This document shows, in pieces, positions 18,593-27,411 of a DNA stretch of 64,000 bases. The translations under genes and the position numbers were made by a program. Positions within the stretch are counted from its first letter, which is position 1. Each line of letters starts with the position of its first letter. The DNA lies in the NCBI RefSeq assembly GCF_029855045.1, contig NZ_CP123228.1, positions 3,100,001-3,164,000 of the forward strand. Reading direction: 5' to 3'. Origin of the DNA: Piscinibacter sp. XHJ-5 (GTDB lineage Bacteria > Pseudomonadota > Gammaproteobacteria > Burkholderiales > Burkholderiaceae_C). The notes below the pieces were generated by a model. The model had not been told where the DNA came from. It saw nothing but the letters and a program-made list of their open reading frames with translations, and made no database searches.

Positions 18593-20710
18593 ATGACGCC
18601 GATCTCGGGTGCGCGCTGGCGCAAAGCGGCGTGGCCGCTGGGGATCCTCGCCGCCGCGGTGCTGGCGGTCGGCGCGTGCGAGTGGGCCGGCTGGCCGTTC
18701 CTGAAAGGACCGATCGAAAGCCGCCTGGGCCAGCGCCTGCACCGCGAGGTCCGCTTCGGCGACGAGTTCGCCCTCAAGCTCCTCGGCTCGATCCGGGTGA
18801 AGACGGACTCGCTGCGCATCGGCGCGCCCCAGGGACCACAGGCCGATCCGGCGTTGGGCGGCGACCTGATCAACGCGCAGGGCGCGTGGCTGGACCTGCC
18901 ATACGGCACGGTGCGCCGCATGATGAACCCCGACGGCGCGAATGAACCGGTCTTCATCCGCTCGCTGCGCTTCGACCGCGTCGATGCGTCGCTGAAGCGC
19001 CTGGCCGACGGCCGCGCCAACTGGATCTTCACGCCGGCGGCCAGGCGCGATCCGCCTTCGGCGCCGCTGGCGGTTCCGCATTTCGGCGAGCTGGTCATCG
19101 CCAACGGCCGCATTGCGCTGGACGACGCGTTGAGCAAGACGGCGCTGACGGCCACCGTCAGCACGACCGAAGGCGAGCGCGCGGCGGGCGGCAAGCCGGC
19201 CGGGCTGGTCATCGACGGCAGCGGGCGCCACGAGGGGCGGCCGGTGGAGTTCCGCGTCACGGCCTCGGGTGTGCTGCCGTTGGTGGCGCGCAGCGACTCC
19301 AAGCCGGTGCCGATGACGGTGCGCGTGGCGGGCCCCGATGCGAAGTTCGCATTCGAGGGCACCGCCACCGATGTGTTCAGCCTGCAGGCGCTGGACGGCA
19401 ACGCCACGCTGTCGGGCATCTCGCTGGCGCGCGTCGGCGATGCGATCGGCGTCACGCTGCCGACCACCGAGCCATTCACGCTGAAGGGGCGCCTCGGCAA
19501 GTCGGGTCAGGTCTGGTCGCTGGCGAACATCAACCTGAACGTCGGCGACAGCCGACTCGGCGGAGAGTTCTCCTACGACCGCCGCCCGCAGGTGCCCTTG
19601 CTGCGCGGCGAGCTCACCGGCGAGCGGCTCGTGCTGTCCGACCTGCTGCCCGCCTTCGGGGCCGCGCCCAGCCAGGCGCGGGTGAACCCGCGGCCGCCGG
19701 CCGGGCGCGTGCTGCCCCAGCGCGAGTTCGACATCCCGTCGCTGCATGCGATGAATGCGGAGGTCAAGGTTCGCCTGGGACGCGCCGACCTGGGCAGCCT
19801 GTTCCGCCAGCCGCTCGCGCCGCTGCAGGGAGACCTGACGCTGAACGGCGGCATGCTCAAGCTCAGCAACCTGCTCGCGCGTTCAGCGGGCGGCGAATTG
19901 CGCGGCGGCATCTCGATGGACGGCAAGCCACTGCCGCTGTGGGACATCGACCTGCGCTGGGCCGGTGTGGAACTCGAGCAGTGGCTGCGTCCCCGCGACG
20001 CGGCGGCAAAGCAGCCCCAGACGTCGGGCCAGAAGCCGGGCTACATCAGCGGACGCCTCGGCGGCCACGCCAAGCTGCAGGGCCGCGGCAAGTCCACCGC
20101 GCAGCTCATCGGCTCGCTGTCGGGCACGGTGCAGGCCTGGATACGCAACGGAACCATCTCGCACCTGGTGATCGAGGGCGCCGGCATCGACGTGGCGGAA
20201 GCCCTGGGCGTGCTGATCCGCGGCGACGAGCGCCTGCCGCTCAACTGCGCGGCGGTGCGCGCCAAGGCGGGCGACGGCATCGTGGTTCCGGAGGTCGGCC
20301 TGGTCGACACCGGCGACTCGACGGTGTTCGTGACCGGCTCGCTGTCGCTGGCCGACGAGAAGCTCGACCTGACGCTGGTGACCAAGCCGAAGGACACCAG
20401 TCCGTTGACGCTGCGCTCACCGGTGAAGGTGGAAGGCACGTTCTCGCAGCCGCACGTGCGCCTCGATTCGAAGCAGCTGGCGACCAAGGTCGGCCTGGCG
20501 GCCGTGCTGGCCGCCGTCCATCCGCTGGCCTCGCTGATCGCGCTGTTCGATCCGGGCGAGAAGGAGCATGCGGGGGGGTGCGAGCAGACGCTGCAGAAGC
20601 TGCGCGATGCTGACGGCCCGGCCGGCGCGCGCGACGCGAAGGCGCCGAAGCCCGCCGAGGCCGGTGGACGCCAGGCGGCGGCGCCGGCGCCGGCGCCTGT
20701 GCGCAAGTGA
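18593..20710 (+). CDS. AsmA-family inner-membrane protein
   Basis: The 705-residue protein has an N-terminal membrane helix (residues 10-28, WPLGILAAAVLAVGACEWAG) and a long beta-rich periplasmic region. AsmA-type repeats are visible in the C-terminal half (LRWAGVELEQWL, ISGRLGGHAKLQGRGKSTAQL, GSLSGTVQAWIRNG). AsmA relatives span the periplasm as bridge-like lipid transporters or influence outer-membrane assembly; the cargo here is unknown. It ends in a low-complexity Ala/Pro tail. AGGAG lies 8 bases before the chosen ATG. It is convergent with rpoN. Confidence 0.88.
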   Translation: MTPISGARWRKAAWPLGILAAAVLAVGACEWAGWPFLKGPIESRLGQRLHREVRFGDEFALKLLGSIRVKTDSLRIGAPQGPQADPALGGDLINAQGAWLDLPYGTVRRMMNPDGANEPVFIRSLRFDRVDASLKRLADGRANWIFTPAARRDPPSAPLAVPHFGELVIANGRIALDDALSKTALTATVSTTEGERAAGGKPAGLVIDGSGRHEGRPVEFRVTASGVLPLVARSDSKPVPMTVRVAGPDAKFAFEGTATDVFSLQALDGNATLSGISLARVGDAIGVTLPTTEPFTLKGRLGKSGQVWSLANINLNVGDSRLGGEFSYDRRPQVPLLRGELTGERLVLSDLLPAFGAAPSQARVNPRPPAGRVLPQREFDIPSLHAMNAEVKVRLGRADLGSLFRQPLAPLQGDLTLNGGMLKLSNLLARSAGGELRGGISMDGKPLPLWDIDLRWAGVELEQWLRPRDAAAKQPQTSGQKPGYISGRLGGHAKLQGRGKSTAQLIGSLSGTVQAWIRNGTISHLVIEGAGIDVAEALGVLIRGDERLPLNCAAVRAKAGDGIVVPEVGLVDTGDSTVFVTGSLSLADEKLDLTLVTKPKDTSPLTLRSPVKVEGTFSQPHVRLDSKQLATKVGLAAVLAAVHPLASLIALFDPGEKEHAGGCEQTLQKLRDADGPAGARDAKAPKPAEAGGRQAAAPAPAPVRK

Positions 20711-20748
20711 GATTCCGGGTTCGCTTCCGGCTACACGCCTGAGCGGCG

Positions 20749-22200
20749 TCAGGAGTGCTTGCGCCGCCGCTCCACGGCCGGCACCTTCAGCATCTGCCGG
20801 TACTTGGTGACCGTGCGCCGAGCCACGGTCAGGCCCTGCCGGGCGAGCTGCCTCGCGATCTCGGCATCGGACAGCGGATCGAGCGGGTTCTCGGCGGCGA
20901 TCATGTCCTGGATCACGCCGCGGATGGCCGTCGCCGAGCAGGCGCCGCCGCTGGCCGTGGGCATGGCGCGCGAGAAGAAGTACTTGAGCTCGTACACGCC
21001 CGACGGCGTGGCCATGTACTTGTTGTTGGTCACGCGTGACACGGTGGACTCGTGCAGCTTCACCTCGTCGGCGATCTCGCGCAGGCCCAGCGGCTTCATC
21101 GCGAGCGGTCCGTATTCGAGGAAGTGACGCTGGCGCTTCAGGATGGCCTCGGCCACCAGCAGGATGGTCGAAAAACGCTGCTCGACGTTGCGCACCGTCC
21201 AGCGCGCCTCCTGCAAGTGCGCCGCCAGCTCGGCATGCTTGGAATTGCGGTGCTGCTGGAACAGCTCGGCATACACGCGATTCAGCCGCACCTTGGGCAC
21301 GACGGCCGGGTTGAGCTGGGCGGTCCACTGGCCGCGGAATTTCTTGACGATCACATCGGGCACGACGAAGTGCACGTGCGAGGAGCCGAAGCGCCAGCCG
21401 GGACGCGGGTCGAGGTGGCGGATGCGCTCGCACACGGCCTCGATGTGCGCCGCTTCCTGGTCGAACACCTTTGCCAGCCCGGGGATGTCGCGCTGCGCCA
21501 GCTTGTCGAGCTGCTCGGTGATGATGCGCCGTGCGAGCTCGCGATCGACCGGGTCGTCGATGCATTCGAGCTGCAGCAGCAGGCACTCGGCGACACTGCG
21601 TGCGCCGACGCCGCAAGGGTCCAGGGACTGCACGAGCTTGAGCGCCGTGCCCATCTCGCAGTCGTCGACCGGCGGCTCCATCTCGGCCAGGTCCGCCAGC
21701 TCCTCGAGCGACAAGCGCAGGTAGCCGTCGTCGTCGAGCGACTCGATGACGGCTCCCACCAGCGCGCGGTCGCGGTCGGTGAGCGGCATCACGTTGATCT
21801 GCCCGTGCAGGTGCTGGCGCAGGTCGACGTCGGCGGCGACCATCTCCATCACGCCGTCGGAGTCGCCGGTGCTGTTGGCGGAGCTGCTGCTGCCGCCCGT
21901 GGTCTGCCAGTTCTCCCGCTCCCATGCCGCGTCCGCCTCGGCGGAGGCGGCCGGCGTTTCCGCGGCAGTCATCTCGGGCGTGGTCGAGGGAGTGCTTCCG
22001 TTCTCTTCGCCGCCAGCCGCGGGCGTCTCGCCGGAAGGCTCGTCCATCTCGAGGAACGGATTCTTGCCCAAGGCATCCTGCACCTCCTGGGCAAAGTCGA
22101 GCGATGAGAGCTGCAACAGACGTACAGCGTGTTGCAGTCGGGGAGTGAGTGTCTGGTGTTGGCGGTGTTCTGTTCGAGTCTGAAGCGCCGGTGAACTCAT
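20749..22200 (-). CDS. rpoN: RNA polymerase sigma-54 factor
   Basis: The 483-residue protein has the sigma-54 order. Region I is at the N-terminus (TLTPRLQHAVRLLQLSSLDFAQEV), followed by an acidic, Ser-rich region II (about 45-115) and the core-binding domain (PLTDRDRALVGAVIESLDDDGYL). The C-terminal DNA-binding domain has a helix-turn-helix (GLREIADEVKLHESTVSRVTNNKY) and the RpoN box ARRTVTKYR at about 460-468, which reads the -24 element. It lacks the neighbours of the housekeeping rpoN (lptB, hpf, ptsN), so it is probably a second copy. A near-consensus sigma-54 site upstream suggests autoregulation. The ATG at 22200 fits the conserved N-terminus. Confidence 0.94.
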   Translation of the reverse strand: MSSPALQTRTEHRQHQTLTPRLQHAVRLLQLSSLDFAQEVQDALGKNPFLEMDEPSGETPAAGGEENGSTPSTTPEMTAAETPAASAEADAAWERENWQTTGGSSSSANSTGDSDGVMEMVAADVDLRQHLHGQINVMPLTDRDRALVGAVIESLDDDGYLRLSLEELADLAEMEPPVDDCEMGTALKLVQSLDPCGVGARSVAECLLLQLECIDDPVDRELARRIITEQLDKLAQRDIPGLAKVFDQEAAHIEAVCERIRHLDPRPGWRFGSSHVHFVVPDVIVKKFRGQWTAQLNPAVVPKVRLNRVYAELFQQHRNSKHAELAAHLQEARWTVRNVEQRFSTILLVAEAILKRQRHFLEYGPLAMKPLGLREIADEVKLHESTVSRVTNNKYMATPSGVYELKYFFSRAMPTASGGACSATAIRGVIQDMIAAENPLDPLSDAEIARQLARQGLTVARRTVTKYRQMLKVPAVERRRKHS

Positions 22201-22294
22201 GAGACTTCTCGATGACGGTAAGAGGCGTCGGCCGCTCGGAACTTGAGAGCTGAGCGGGGCGGCGGGCGCACTGCGGCACGTCCACCCTGCATGA

Positions 22295-22310
22295 CGCAAC
22301 ACCTGTGCCA
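22295..22310 (-). promoter_or_regulatory. Sigma-54 promoter candidate for rpoN
   Basis: Minus strand TGGCACAGGTGTTGCG. The -24 half TGGCAC is perfect and the -12 half is TTGC with exact spacing. The predicted start leaves an 84-base leader before the rpoN ATG. Confidence 0.7.
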
Positions 22311-22641
22311 GCGAGCCGGTCGGCGCGTGCAACTCGTTGATGCGCGTGGATTCGGCGAGGCATGCGACCCGGTTCGAGGGGCCGCTTTCAGCGCTGTCGA
22401 AGTGCCATCGCCGACGCTGAAGTTTGTGCGATTTGCTGCAGCAATTGCGGCGCCCGGACGGCCTTCCGATGTTGTGTCCGGATGTTCACGCGCTGCCCGA
22501 TCACGCATTGCGAAGTCGATGCGCCCACACAGGTGACGGGACCGTCGCATGCGAGCAGAAATTACAGCGGCTGAGCTTCGTTTCCACGCGCAACTGAAGT
22601 TCCTGGCGTGTTTCATCGACGCCGGCACTGCAAGGCTTTCG

Positions 22642-22657
22642 GGGCACGACTTTTGCC
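22642..22657 (+). promoter_or_regulatory. Sigma-54 promoter candidate for the hemerythrin/glycosyltransferase operon
   Basis: GGGCACGACTTTTGCC. Fourteen of sixteen positions agree with the consensus TGGCACGRNNNTTGCW and the spacing is exact. The predicted leader to the ATG at 22710 is 42 bases. Confidence 0.75.
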
Positions 22658-22709
22658 GAACCGGCAACACGCGATGCATGTCGCACGCCGTTGAATCAGG
22701 AGAGCCCTC

Positions 22710-23351
22710 ATGGCCACACGCAACAGTTCAAGCCGCAGCACAGGCGCCACCCGCGGATCGGGCGCCAAGAGCCAGATCGTCGCGATGCTCAAGGCCGATC
22801 ACAAGAAGGTGAAGAAGGCCTTCAAGGATTTCGAGAAGCTCGACCCGCAAGAGGATCCGGAGGCTTGCAAGAGCCTGGTGGAGCAGACCCTCGCCGAAGT
22901 CGAGGTGCACGCCCAGCTGGAGGAGCAGCTCTTCTATCCCGCGGCACGCGGCGCGGTGAAGGAAGAGGACTTGATCGATGAAGCCGAGGTCGAGCACATG
23001 ACCGCCAAGGTGCTGATCGAGCAGCTCAAGGGCATGCAGCCCGAGGACGAGAAGTTCGCCGCGACCTTCAAGGTGCTGGGCGAATACCTCAACCACCACA
23101 TCCAGGAAGAGGAAGGCGAGATGTTCAAGCAGCTCAAGCAGGGCGGTGCCGAATGGGACGCCGTGCTCGAGGAGATGCGTGCCCAGCGCGAGACGCTGAT
23201 GGAGGAAAAGGGCATGCCCGCCGAAGAGGAACAGGCTTCCACGGGCGCGGGCCGTGTCGCGGCCGGCCGCTCCACGTCGCGCGGCGCCGCCGAGGCGCGT
23301 CCGCAGGCCTCGGCCAAGTCGTCCCGCTCGCGTTCGTCGGAGAAGGAATGA
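22710..23351 (+). CDS. Hemerythrin HHE-domain protein
   Basis: The 213-residue protein has a four-helix hemerythrin-like domain (about residues 20-165) with candidate iron ligands in KADHKKVKKAF, EVEVHAQLEEQLFYP, EAEVEHMTAK and YLNHHIQEEEGEMF. Such proteins bind a di-iron centre and take part in oxygen, nitric oxide or oxidative-stress responses. Both ends are Ser/Arg/Ala-rich and probably disordered. CAGGAG precedes the ATG. Its stop overlaps the glycosyltransferase start (ATGA), so the two are coupled. Confidence 0.9.
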   Translation: MATRNSSSRSTGATRGSGAKSQIVAMLKADHKKVKKAFKDFEKLDPQEDPEACKSLVEQTLAEVEVHAQLEEQLFYPAARGAVKEEDLIDEAEVEHMTAKVLIEQLKGMQPEDEKFAATFKVLGEYLNHHIQEEEGEMFKQLKQGGAEWDAVLEEMRAQRETLMEEKGMPAEEEQASTGAGRVAAGRSTSRGAAEARPQASAKSSRSRSSEKE

Positions 23352-24613
23352 CGCCCCGGCACACCCACGGAAGTCTGATGCCCCACCTGGTCGTCTTCTC
23401 GCACCTGCGGTGGAACTTCGTCTACCAGCGGCCGCAGCACCTGCTGTCGCGGCTGGCCCGGCACTATCCGGTGCTGTACATCGAAGAGCCGCTGCACGAC
23501 CTGGGGCCGCCGCGCCTCGAGGGCGCGTCGCTGGCGCCGGGGGTGGAGGTGATCAAGCCACGCTTGACCATGGCCGGGCCCGGCGGCTTTCGAGACGACC
23601 AGATGGCGACGCTGCAGCCGATGATTGCCGAGGCGCTGCGCGCGCGCGGCATCGATGACTGCATCGCGTGGTTCTACACCCCGGCGGCATTGCCGCTGCT
23701 GGCCGGTCTGCGGCCACGCGCGGTCGTCTACGACTGCATAGACGAGCCGCACGACGCCGCCGGGCCGCGGGTTCATCAGCTCGAGCAGGAGCTGCTCGCC
23801 GGCTCGCAACTCGTGCTGGCCGCCGGGCCGAGCCTGTTCGAGGCGCGGCGGGCGTTGCACCCCAACGTGGTGTGCGTTCCCAGCGCGGTCGACGCCCAGC
23901 ACTACTCGCCGCAGATCGCCACGTCGAAGATCGACCTGATGCTGAAGGCCGAGCAGGTGCAGGGTCGCATCCCGGGCCCGCGGCTGGGCTTCTTCGGGGT
24001 CATCGACGAACGTGTGGACATGCAGCTCCTCGAGCGCATCGCCGACGCCCAGCCCGACTGGCAGCTCGTCATGGTGGGCCCGGTGGCGCGGCTGGATCCG
24101 GCGGCGTTGCCGCAACGGCGCAACATCCACTGGCTGGGGCCGCAGCCGTATCAGCTGCTGCCGCAGCTGGTCGCCGACTGGGACGTCTGCCTGCTGCCCT
24201 ACGCGCTGAACGACGCGACGCGCTTCATCAGCCCGACGAAGACCCTCGAGTACATGGCGGCGGAAAAGCCCATCGTCAGCACGCCGCTGCACGACGTCGT
24301 CGCGATGTACGGCGACGTGGTGCGCATCGGTCGCGATGCGATCTCGTTCATCGAGGCGTGCCACTGGGCGCTTTCCGAGACCGCCTACAAGCGTGCCGAG
24401 CGCGTCGGCGAGATGCTGTCGACGGTGTCGCGCTTCTCGTGGGACAACACCGCCGAGGTGGTGCACGAGGCGGTCGAGAAGGTGCTCGCCGAGCGCGCGG
24501 CGCCCATCGTCGTGCCCTTGCTGGCGGCGCGCCGTCCGCGGGCCGCAACCCAGGAGCATGAACATGCGATGGCCGCCGGCCGATCAGGACGGCGCGAACG
24601 CGCCACCGGTTGA
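23348..24613 (+). CDS. Glycosyltransferase (GT4-like)
   Basis: The 421-residue protein begins HLVVFSHLRWNFVYQRPQHLLSRLA, typical of glycosyltransferases that act on exopolysaccharide precursors. It has a C-terminal GT-B nucleotide-sugar domain (RLGFFGVIDERVDMQLLERIA, LLPYALNDATRFISPTKTLEYMAAEKPIVST). The ATG at 23348 overlaps the hemerythrin stop; an alternative ATG at 23378 gives MPHLVVFSHL and has its own GGAAG site. The acceptor is unknown. The tail is Arg/Ala-rich. Confidence 0.86.
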   Translation: MTPRHTHGSLMPHLVVFSHLRWNFVYQRPQHLLSRLARHYPVLYIEEPLHDLGPPRLEGASLAPGVEVIKPRLTMAGPGGFRDDQMATLQPMIAEALRARGIDDCIAWFYTPAALPLLAGLRPRAVVYDCIDEPHDAAGPRVHQLEQELLAGSQLVLAAGPSLFEARRALHPNVVCVPSAVDAQHYSPQIATSKIDLMLKAEQVQGRIPGPRLGFFGVIDERVDMQLLERIADAQPDWQLVMVGPVARLDPAALPQRRNIHWLGPQPYQLLPQLVADWDVCLLPYALNDATRFISPTKTLEYMAAEKPIVSTPLHDVVAMYGDVVRIGRDAISFIEACHWALSETAYKRAERVGEMLSTVSRFSWDNTAEVVHEAVEKVLAERAAPIVVPLLAARRPRAATQEHEHAMAAGRSGRRERATG

Positions 24614-24708
24614 GAGATGTCCCTCTGCACTTCTTGCCGGGAGTGCAGGTTGCTCCGCTGCGATCGCAAGGGGTTGCCGTGCCTCGGGGAGATTGCTGTC
24701 AGGGCCCG

Positions 24709-24726
24709 GCAATTTGTACAAGTTGC
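24709..24726. promoter_or_regulatory. 18-base near-perfect palindrome, candidate operator
   Basis: GCAATTTGTACAAGTTGC equals its reverse complement except at one symmetric pair. It lies 53 bases before the second NtrC-type regulator gene. It could be a self-regulatory site or an activator site; there is no good sigma-54 element beside it. Confidence 0.5.
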
Positions 24727-24778
24727 CAGCAAATGATGCCGCGCGACTGGACACCTTCCAGGCCCAGGAGACATGGCA

Positions 24779-26224
24779 ATGCCGCACGCATTGATCGTTG
24801 ACGACGAGCCCGACGTGGTGGGTTGGATGTCGGAGGTGGTTCAGGCGGAAGGCTACACGGTGGCCACCGCCGATTCGCTGCGCAATGCGCGCGCGCAGCT
24901 GGTGCGACAGACTCCCGATGTGCTGCTGACCGACCTGCAGCTTCCCGACGGGCGCGGCACCGACCTCGTGCGCGATCTCGAGTCGCCTGCCCAGACGGAG
25001 GTCGTCGTCATCACCGGCCATGCCTCGGTGGACAGCGCCATCGAAGCGGTGCGCATCGGCGCCAGCGACTACCTCATCAAGCCCGTCGACGTGGAGCGCC
25101 TGCGCGCCATCCTTCGACGGCAGCCGCAGACGACCGAGCTGAAGAGCGAGATCGGCGAGCTGCGCGAGGAGCTTCGCCGGGTGGGCCGCTTCGGCCACAT
25201 GTTCGGCGACTCGCCGCCGATGCAGTCGCTGTACGACAAGCTGTCGCGCGTGGCGCCGACCGCGGCCACGGTGCTGCTGACCGGGGAGAGCGGCACCGGC
25301 AAGGAGCTGGCCGCGCGCACCATCCACGACCTGAGCCGCCGCAAGAAGTTTCCGTTCCTCGCGATCAATTGCGGCGCGATCTCCCCCAACCTAATCGAGA
25401 GCGAGCTGTTCGGCCATGCGCGCGGCAGCTTCACCGGCGCCGACCGCGAGCACCGCGGATTCTTCGAGCAGGCCAAGGGCGGCACGGTGTTCCTCGACGA
25501 GGTGACCGAGATGCCGCTGGACCTGCAGGTCAAGCTGCTGCGGGTGCTGGAGACGGGCACCTTCACGCGCGTCGGCACCACCGAGCCCATCGCCTCGGAC
25601 GTGCGCATCATCGCCGCCACCAACCGCTCGCCTGAGCGGGCGGTGTCCGAAGGCAAGTTCCGCGAGGACCTGTACCACCGCCTCAACGTGTTCCCGATCA
25701 CCTTGCCGCCCTTGCGCGAGCGCGGCACCGACATCGAGATGCTGGCGCAGCAGTTCCTGCGCGAGCTCAACCGCACCGAGGGCACGCACAAGACCTTCTC
25801 CGCCGATGCGCTGGCGCGGCTGTACGAGATGACCTGGCCGGGCAATGTGCGCGAGCTGAAGAACTACGTCCAGCGCGCCTACATCCTGGCCGACAACGTG
25901 GTGGAAGGCGGCGAGCCCACGCAGTCCGCACCGATCGCGGCCGAGGACCAGAGCGGGCTCATCGTGGTGCGCGTCGGCACGCCGCTCGAAGAGGTCGAGC
26001 GCCGCGTCACGATGGCCACGCTGGAGCAGTGCGGCGGCGTCAAGCGAACCGCGGCACGCATCCTCGGCATCAGCCTCAAGACCCTCTACAACCGCCTCGA
26101 GGCCTACGCCGAGAAGGACCGCCAGCGGGAGGCGGAAGCCACCGGTCCGATGCCGCTGGTGGAGGACCACGAGATCGCCGCCGCCGGCGAGCGCGAAGGA
26201 CGGGGTCCGGCACGCAAGCACTAG
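24779..26224 (+). CDS. NtrC-type sigma-54-dependent response regulator (second paralogue)
   Basis: The 481-residue protein has a receiver (Asp52 in LTDLQLPDG), AAA+ domain (Walker A Lys175 in GESGTGKE, GSFTGA contact loop, VFLDEVTEMP) and a Fis-type helix-turn-helix (AARILGISLKTLYNRLEAY). It closely parallels the protein at 7991, with the same residue numbering in the first 180 positions. I chose the ATG at 24779 (MPHALIVDDE) rather than 24773 because CAGGAG is then 8 bases away and the start equals that of the paralogue. It is downstream of the hemerythrin/glycosyltransferase pair and near rpoN, making it the likeliest activator for that promoter. No cognate kinase is adjacent. Confidence 0.93.
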   Translation: MPHALIVDDEPDVVGWMSEVVQAEGYTVATADSLRNARAQLVRQTPDVLLTDLQLPDGRGTDLVRDLESPAQTEVVVITGHASVDSAIEAVRIGASDYLIKPVDVERLRAILRRQPQTTELKSEIGELREELRRVGRFGHMFGDSPPMQSLYDKLSRVAPTAATVLLTGESGTGKELAARTIHDLSRRKKFPFLAINCGAISPNLIESELFGHARGSFTGADREHRGFFEQAKGGTVFLDEVTEMPLDLQVKLLRVLETGTFTRVGTTEPIASDVRIIAATNRSPERAVSEGKFREDLYHRLNVFPITLPPLRERGTDIEMLAQQFLRELNRTEGTHKTFSADALARLYEMTWPGNVRELKNYVQRAYILADNVVEGGEPTQSAPIAAEDQSGLIVVRVGTPLEEVERRVTMATLEQCGGVKRTAARILGISLKTLYNRLEAYAEKDRQREAEATGPMPLVEDHEIAAAGEREGRGPARKH

Positions 26225-26257
26225 CCCTGCGCGCTTCCGCTGCCTCGAGCGGGAGAG

Positions 26258-27343
26258 CTAGAGCCGCTCGCCCGGCATCCGCCGCACCCGCTCGCCCGGA
26301 AACCGCAGGATCTTCACCGGCGCGCGGTTCCACGGATTGTTCGCGGAATGGATGGGACGCACGCGCCCCGAGCCGCGGCGGGCACGGGCCTCAGCCAGCG
26401 AGGTGGGTGGCGGCGCGCGGCGCATCGACGGGCCGCCCGATGCCCGCGCAGCCGCGTCGCCACCGCCGTCGTGCGCGTCCAGCGTCGCGGCCAGTGCTGC
26501 GCCGAACAGCAGGATCTGCGCCGAGTAGTAGACCCACAGCATCACGACGACGAAGGAGCCGGCGGCGCCGTAGCTGGAGGCCACGCTGGCACGCGCCAGG
26601 TAAAGCCCGATGAGGTGCTTGCCGATGGCGAACAGCAGCGCGCTGCAGGCCGCGCCGATCCACACCGCGTGGCGGCTGGGCGGCACGTCGGGCAGCCAGC
26701 GCAGGAGAGAGAAAAAGGCCACCACGAGCACGGCGGTCGACACCGCCACGTCGAACAGCGCGAACAGGCTCGACATGCCCGGATAGCGGCTCGACAGGTA
26801 CTTGCCGAGCGCGGCCAGCGCCGCGCTGACCAGCAGCGAGGCGACGGCGAGGAAGCCGAAGCCGAGCACCAGCGCGAAGGCGATCAGGCGGGCGCGCACC
26901 AGCGCGCCGAACGCCGAAGGCAGGGGCGCGACACGTCCGATCGCGTTCAGTGCGCGCCGCAGCGCCGAGAACACCCCGCTGGCGCCGAGCAGCAGCGTGA
27001 CGATGCCCAGCACGGCGGCGAGCAGGCCGTGCGGATGCAGCCAGGCCGATTCGACCATCGCCTCGATGCTCTTGGCCGCCGCGGATCCGACCAGCCCCTG
27101 GATCTCGCCGACGATGTGGCCGCGCGCCGCGTCCGGCCCGAACACCGCGCCGGCAATGGCGATCGCCACGACCAGCAGCGGCGCGACCGCGAACATCGTG
27201 TAGAAGGCGATGGACGCGCCCAGTGCCGGCCCGCCTTCGTCGAGCCAGCGTTCCGTGGCCTGCGCGCACAGCCTCAGCGGCCGCCAGTGCGCGGTGAGCA
27301 GCCGGCGCCATAACTCGGGACCGAGGTCGGTGAAGGCGGTCAT
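26258..27343 (-). CDS. YihY/BrkB-family membrane protein
   Basis: The 361-residue protein has six or so membrane helices in the first 280 residues, with the family segments GGPALGASIAFYTMFAVAPLL near the start and YGAAGSFVVVMLWVYYSAQILLFGA. The family (often annotated ribonuclease BN by historical error) is an integral membrane group of unclear function. The C-terminal 80 residues are Arg/Pro-rich and cytoplasmic. The ATG at 27343 has no strong ribosome site; a GTG at 27385 is possible. It is divergent from the AI-2E-family gene and convergent with the regulator. Confidence 0.87.
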   Translation of the reverse strand: MTAFTDLGPELWRRLLTAHWRPLRLCAQATERWLDEGGPALGASIAFYTMFAVAPLLVVAIAIAGAVFGPDAARGHIVGEIQGLVGSAAAKSIEAMVESAWLHPHGLLAAVLGIVTLLLGASGVFSALRRALNAIGRVAPLPSAFGALVRARLIAFALVLGFGFLAVASLLVSAALAALGKYLSSRYPGMSSLFALFDVAVSTAVLVVAFFSLLRWLPDVPPSRHAVWIGAACSALLFAIGKHLIGLYLARASVASSYGAAGSFVVVMLWVYYSAQILLFGAALAATLDAHDGGGDAAARASGGPSMRRAPPPTSLAEARARRGSGRVRPIHSANNPWNRAPVKILRFPGERVRRMPGERL

Positions 27344-27379
27344 CGAAGTCGTCGGAGCACTCGGTGTGCCCGCGGGACG

Positions 27380-27395
27380 GGGCACGAAAGCTGCC
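27380..27395 (+). promoter_or_regulatory. Sigma-54-like element before the AI-2E-family gene
   Basis: GGGCACGAAAGCTGCC. The -24 element is consensus but the -12 element is CTGC, and the predicted start is only 6 bases before the annotated ATG. It therefore needs either a leaderless message or a later start codon. Confidence 0.35.
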
Positions 27396-27411
27396 TGTAT
27401 CCGGTTGCTTC

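Larger units (their letters stand above)
22201..22709. other. 509-base divergent regulatory region between rpoN and the hemerythrin gene
   Basis: It holds a sigma-54 element for each direction (22295-22310 and 22642-22657) with about 330 bases between them. A perfect 12-base palindrome TTGCTGCAGCAA (22433-22444) lies between the two and is a candidate activator site. I see no convincing gene in the gap. Confidence 0.55.

Noticed and set aside
22197..22679. 160-codon minus-strand frame in the rpoN-hemerythrin gap
   Set aside because: Amino-acid composition is random-looking, there is no ribosome site, and it crosses both sigma-54 elements.
24639..24654. Possible sigma-54 site GGGAGTGCAGGTTGCT before the second NtrC-type regulator
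   Set aside because: The -12 half is good but the -24 half (GGAGTG) is far from GGCAC; I do not count it.
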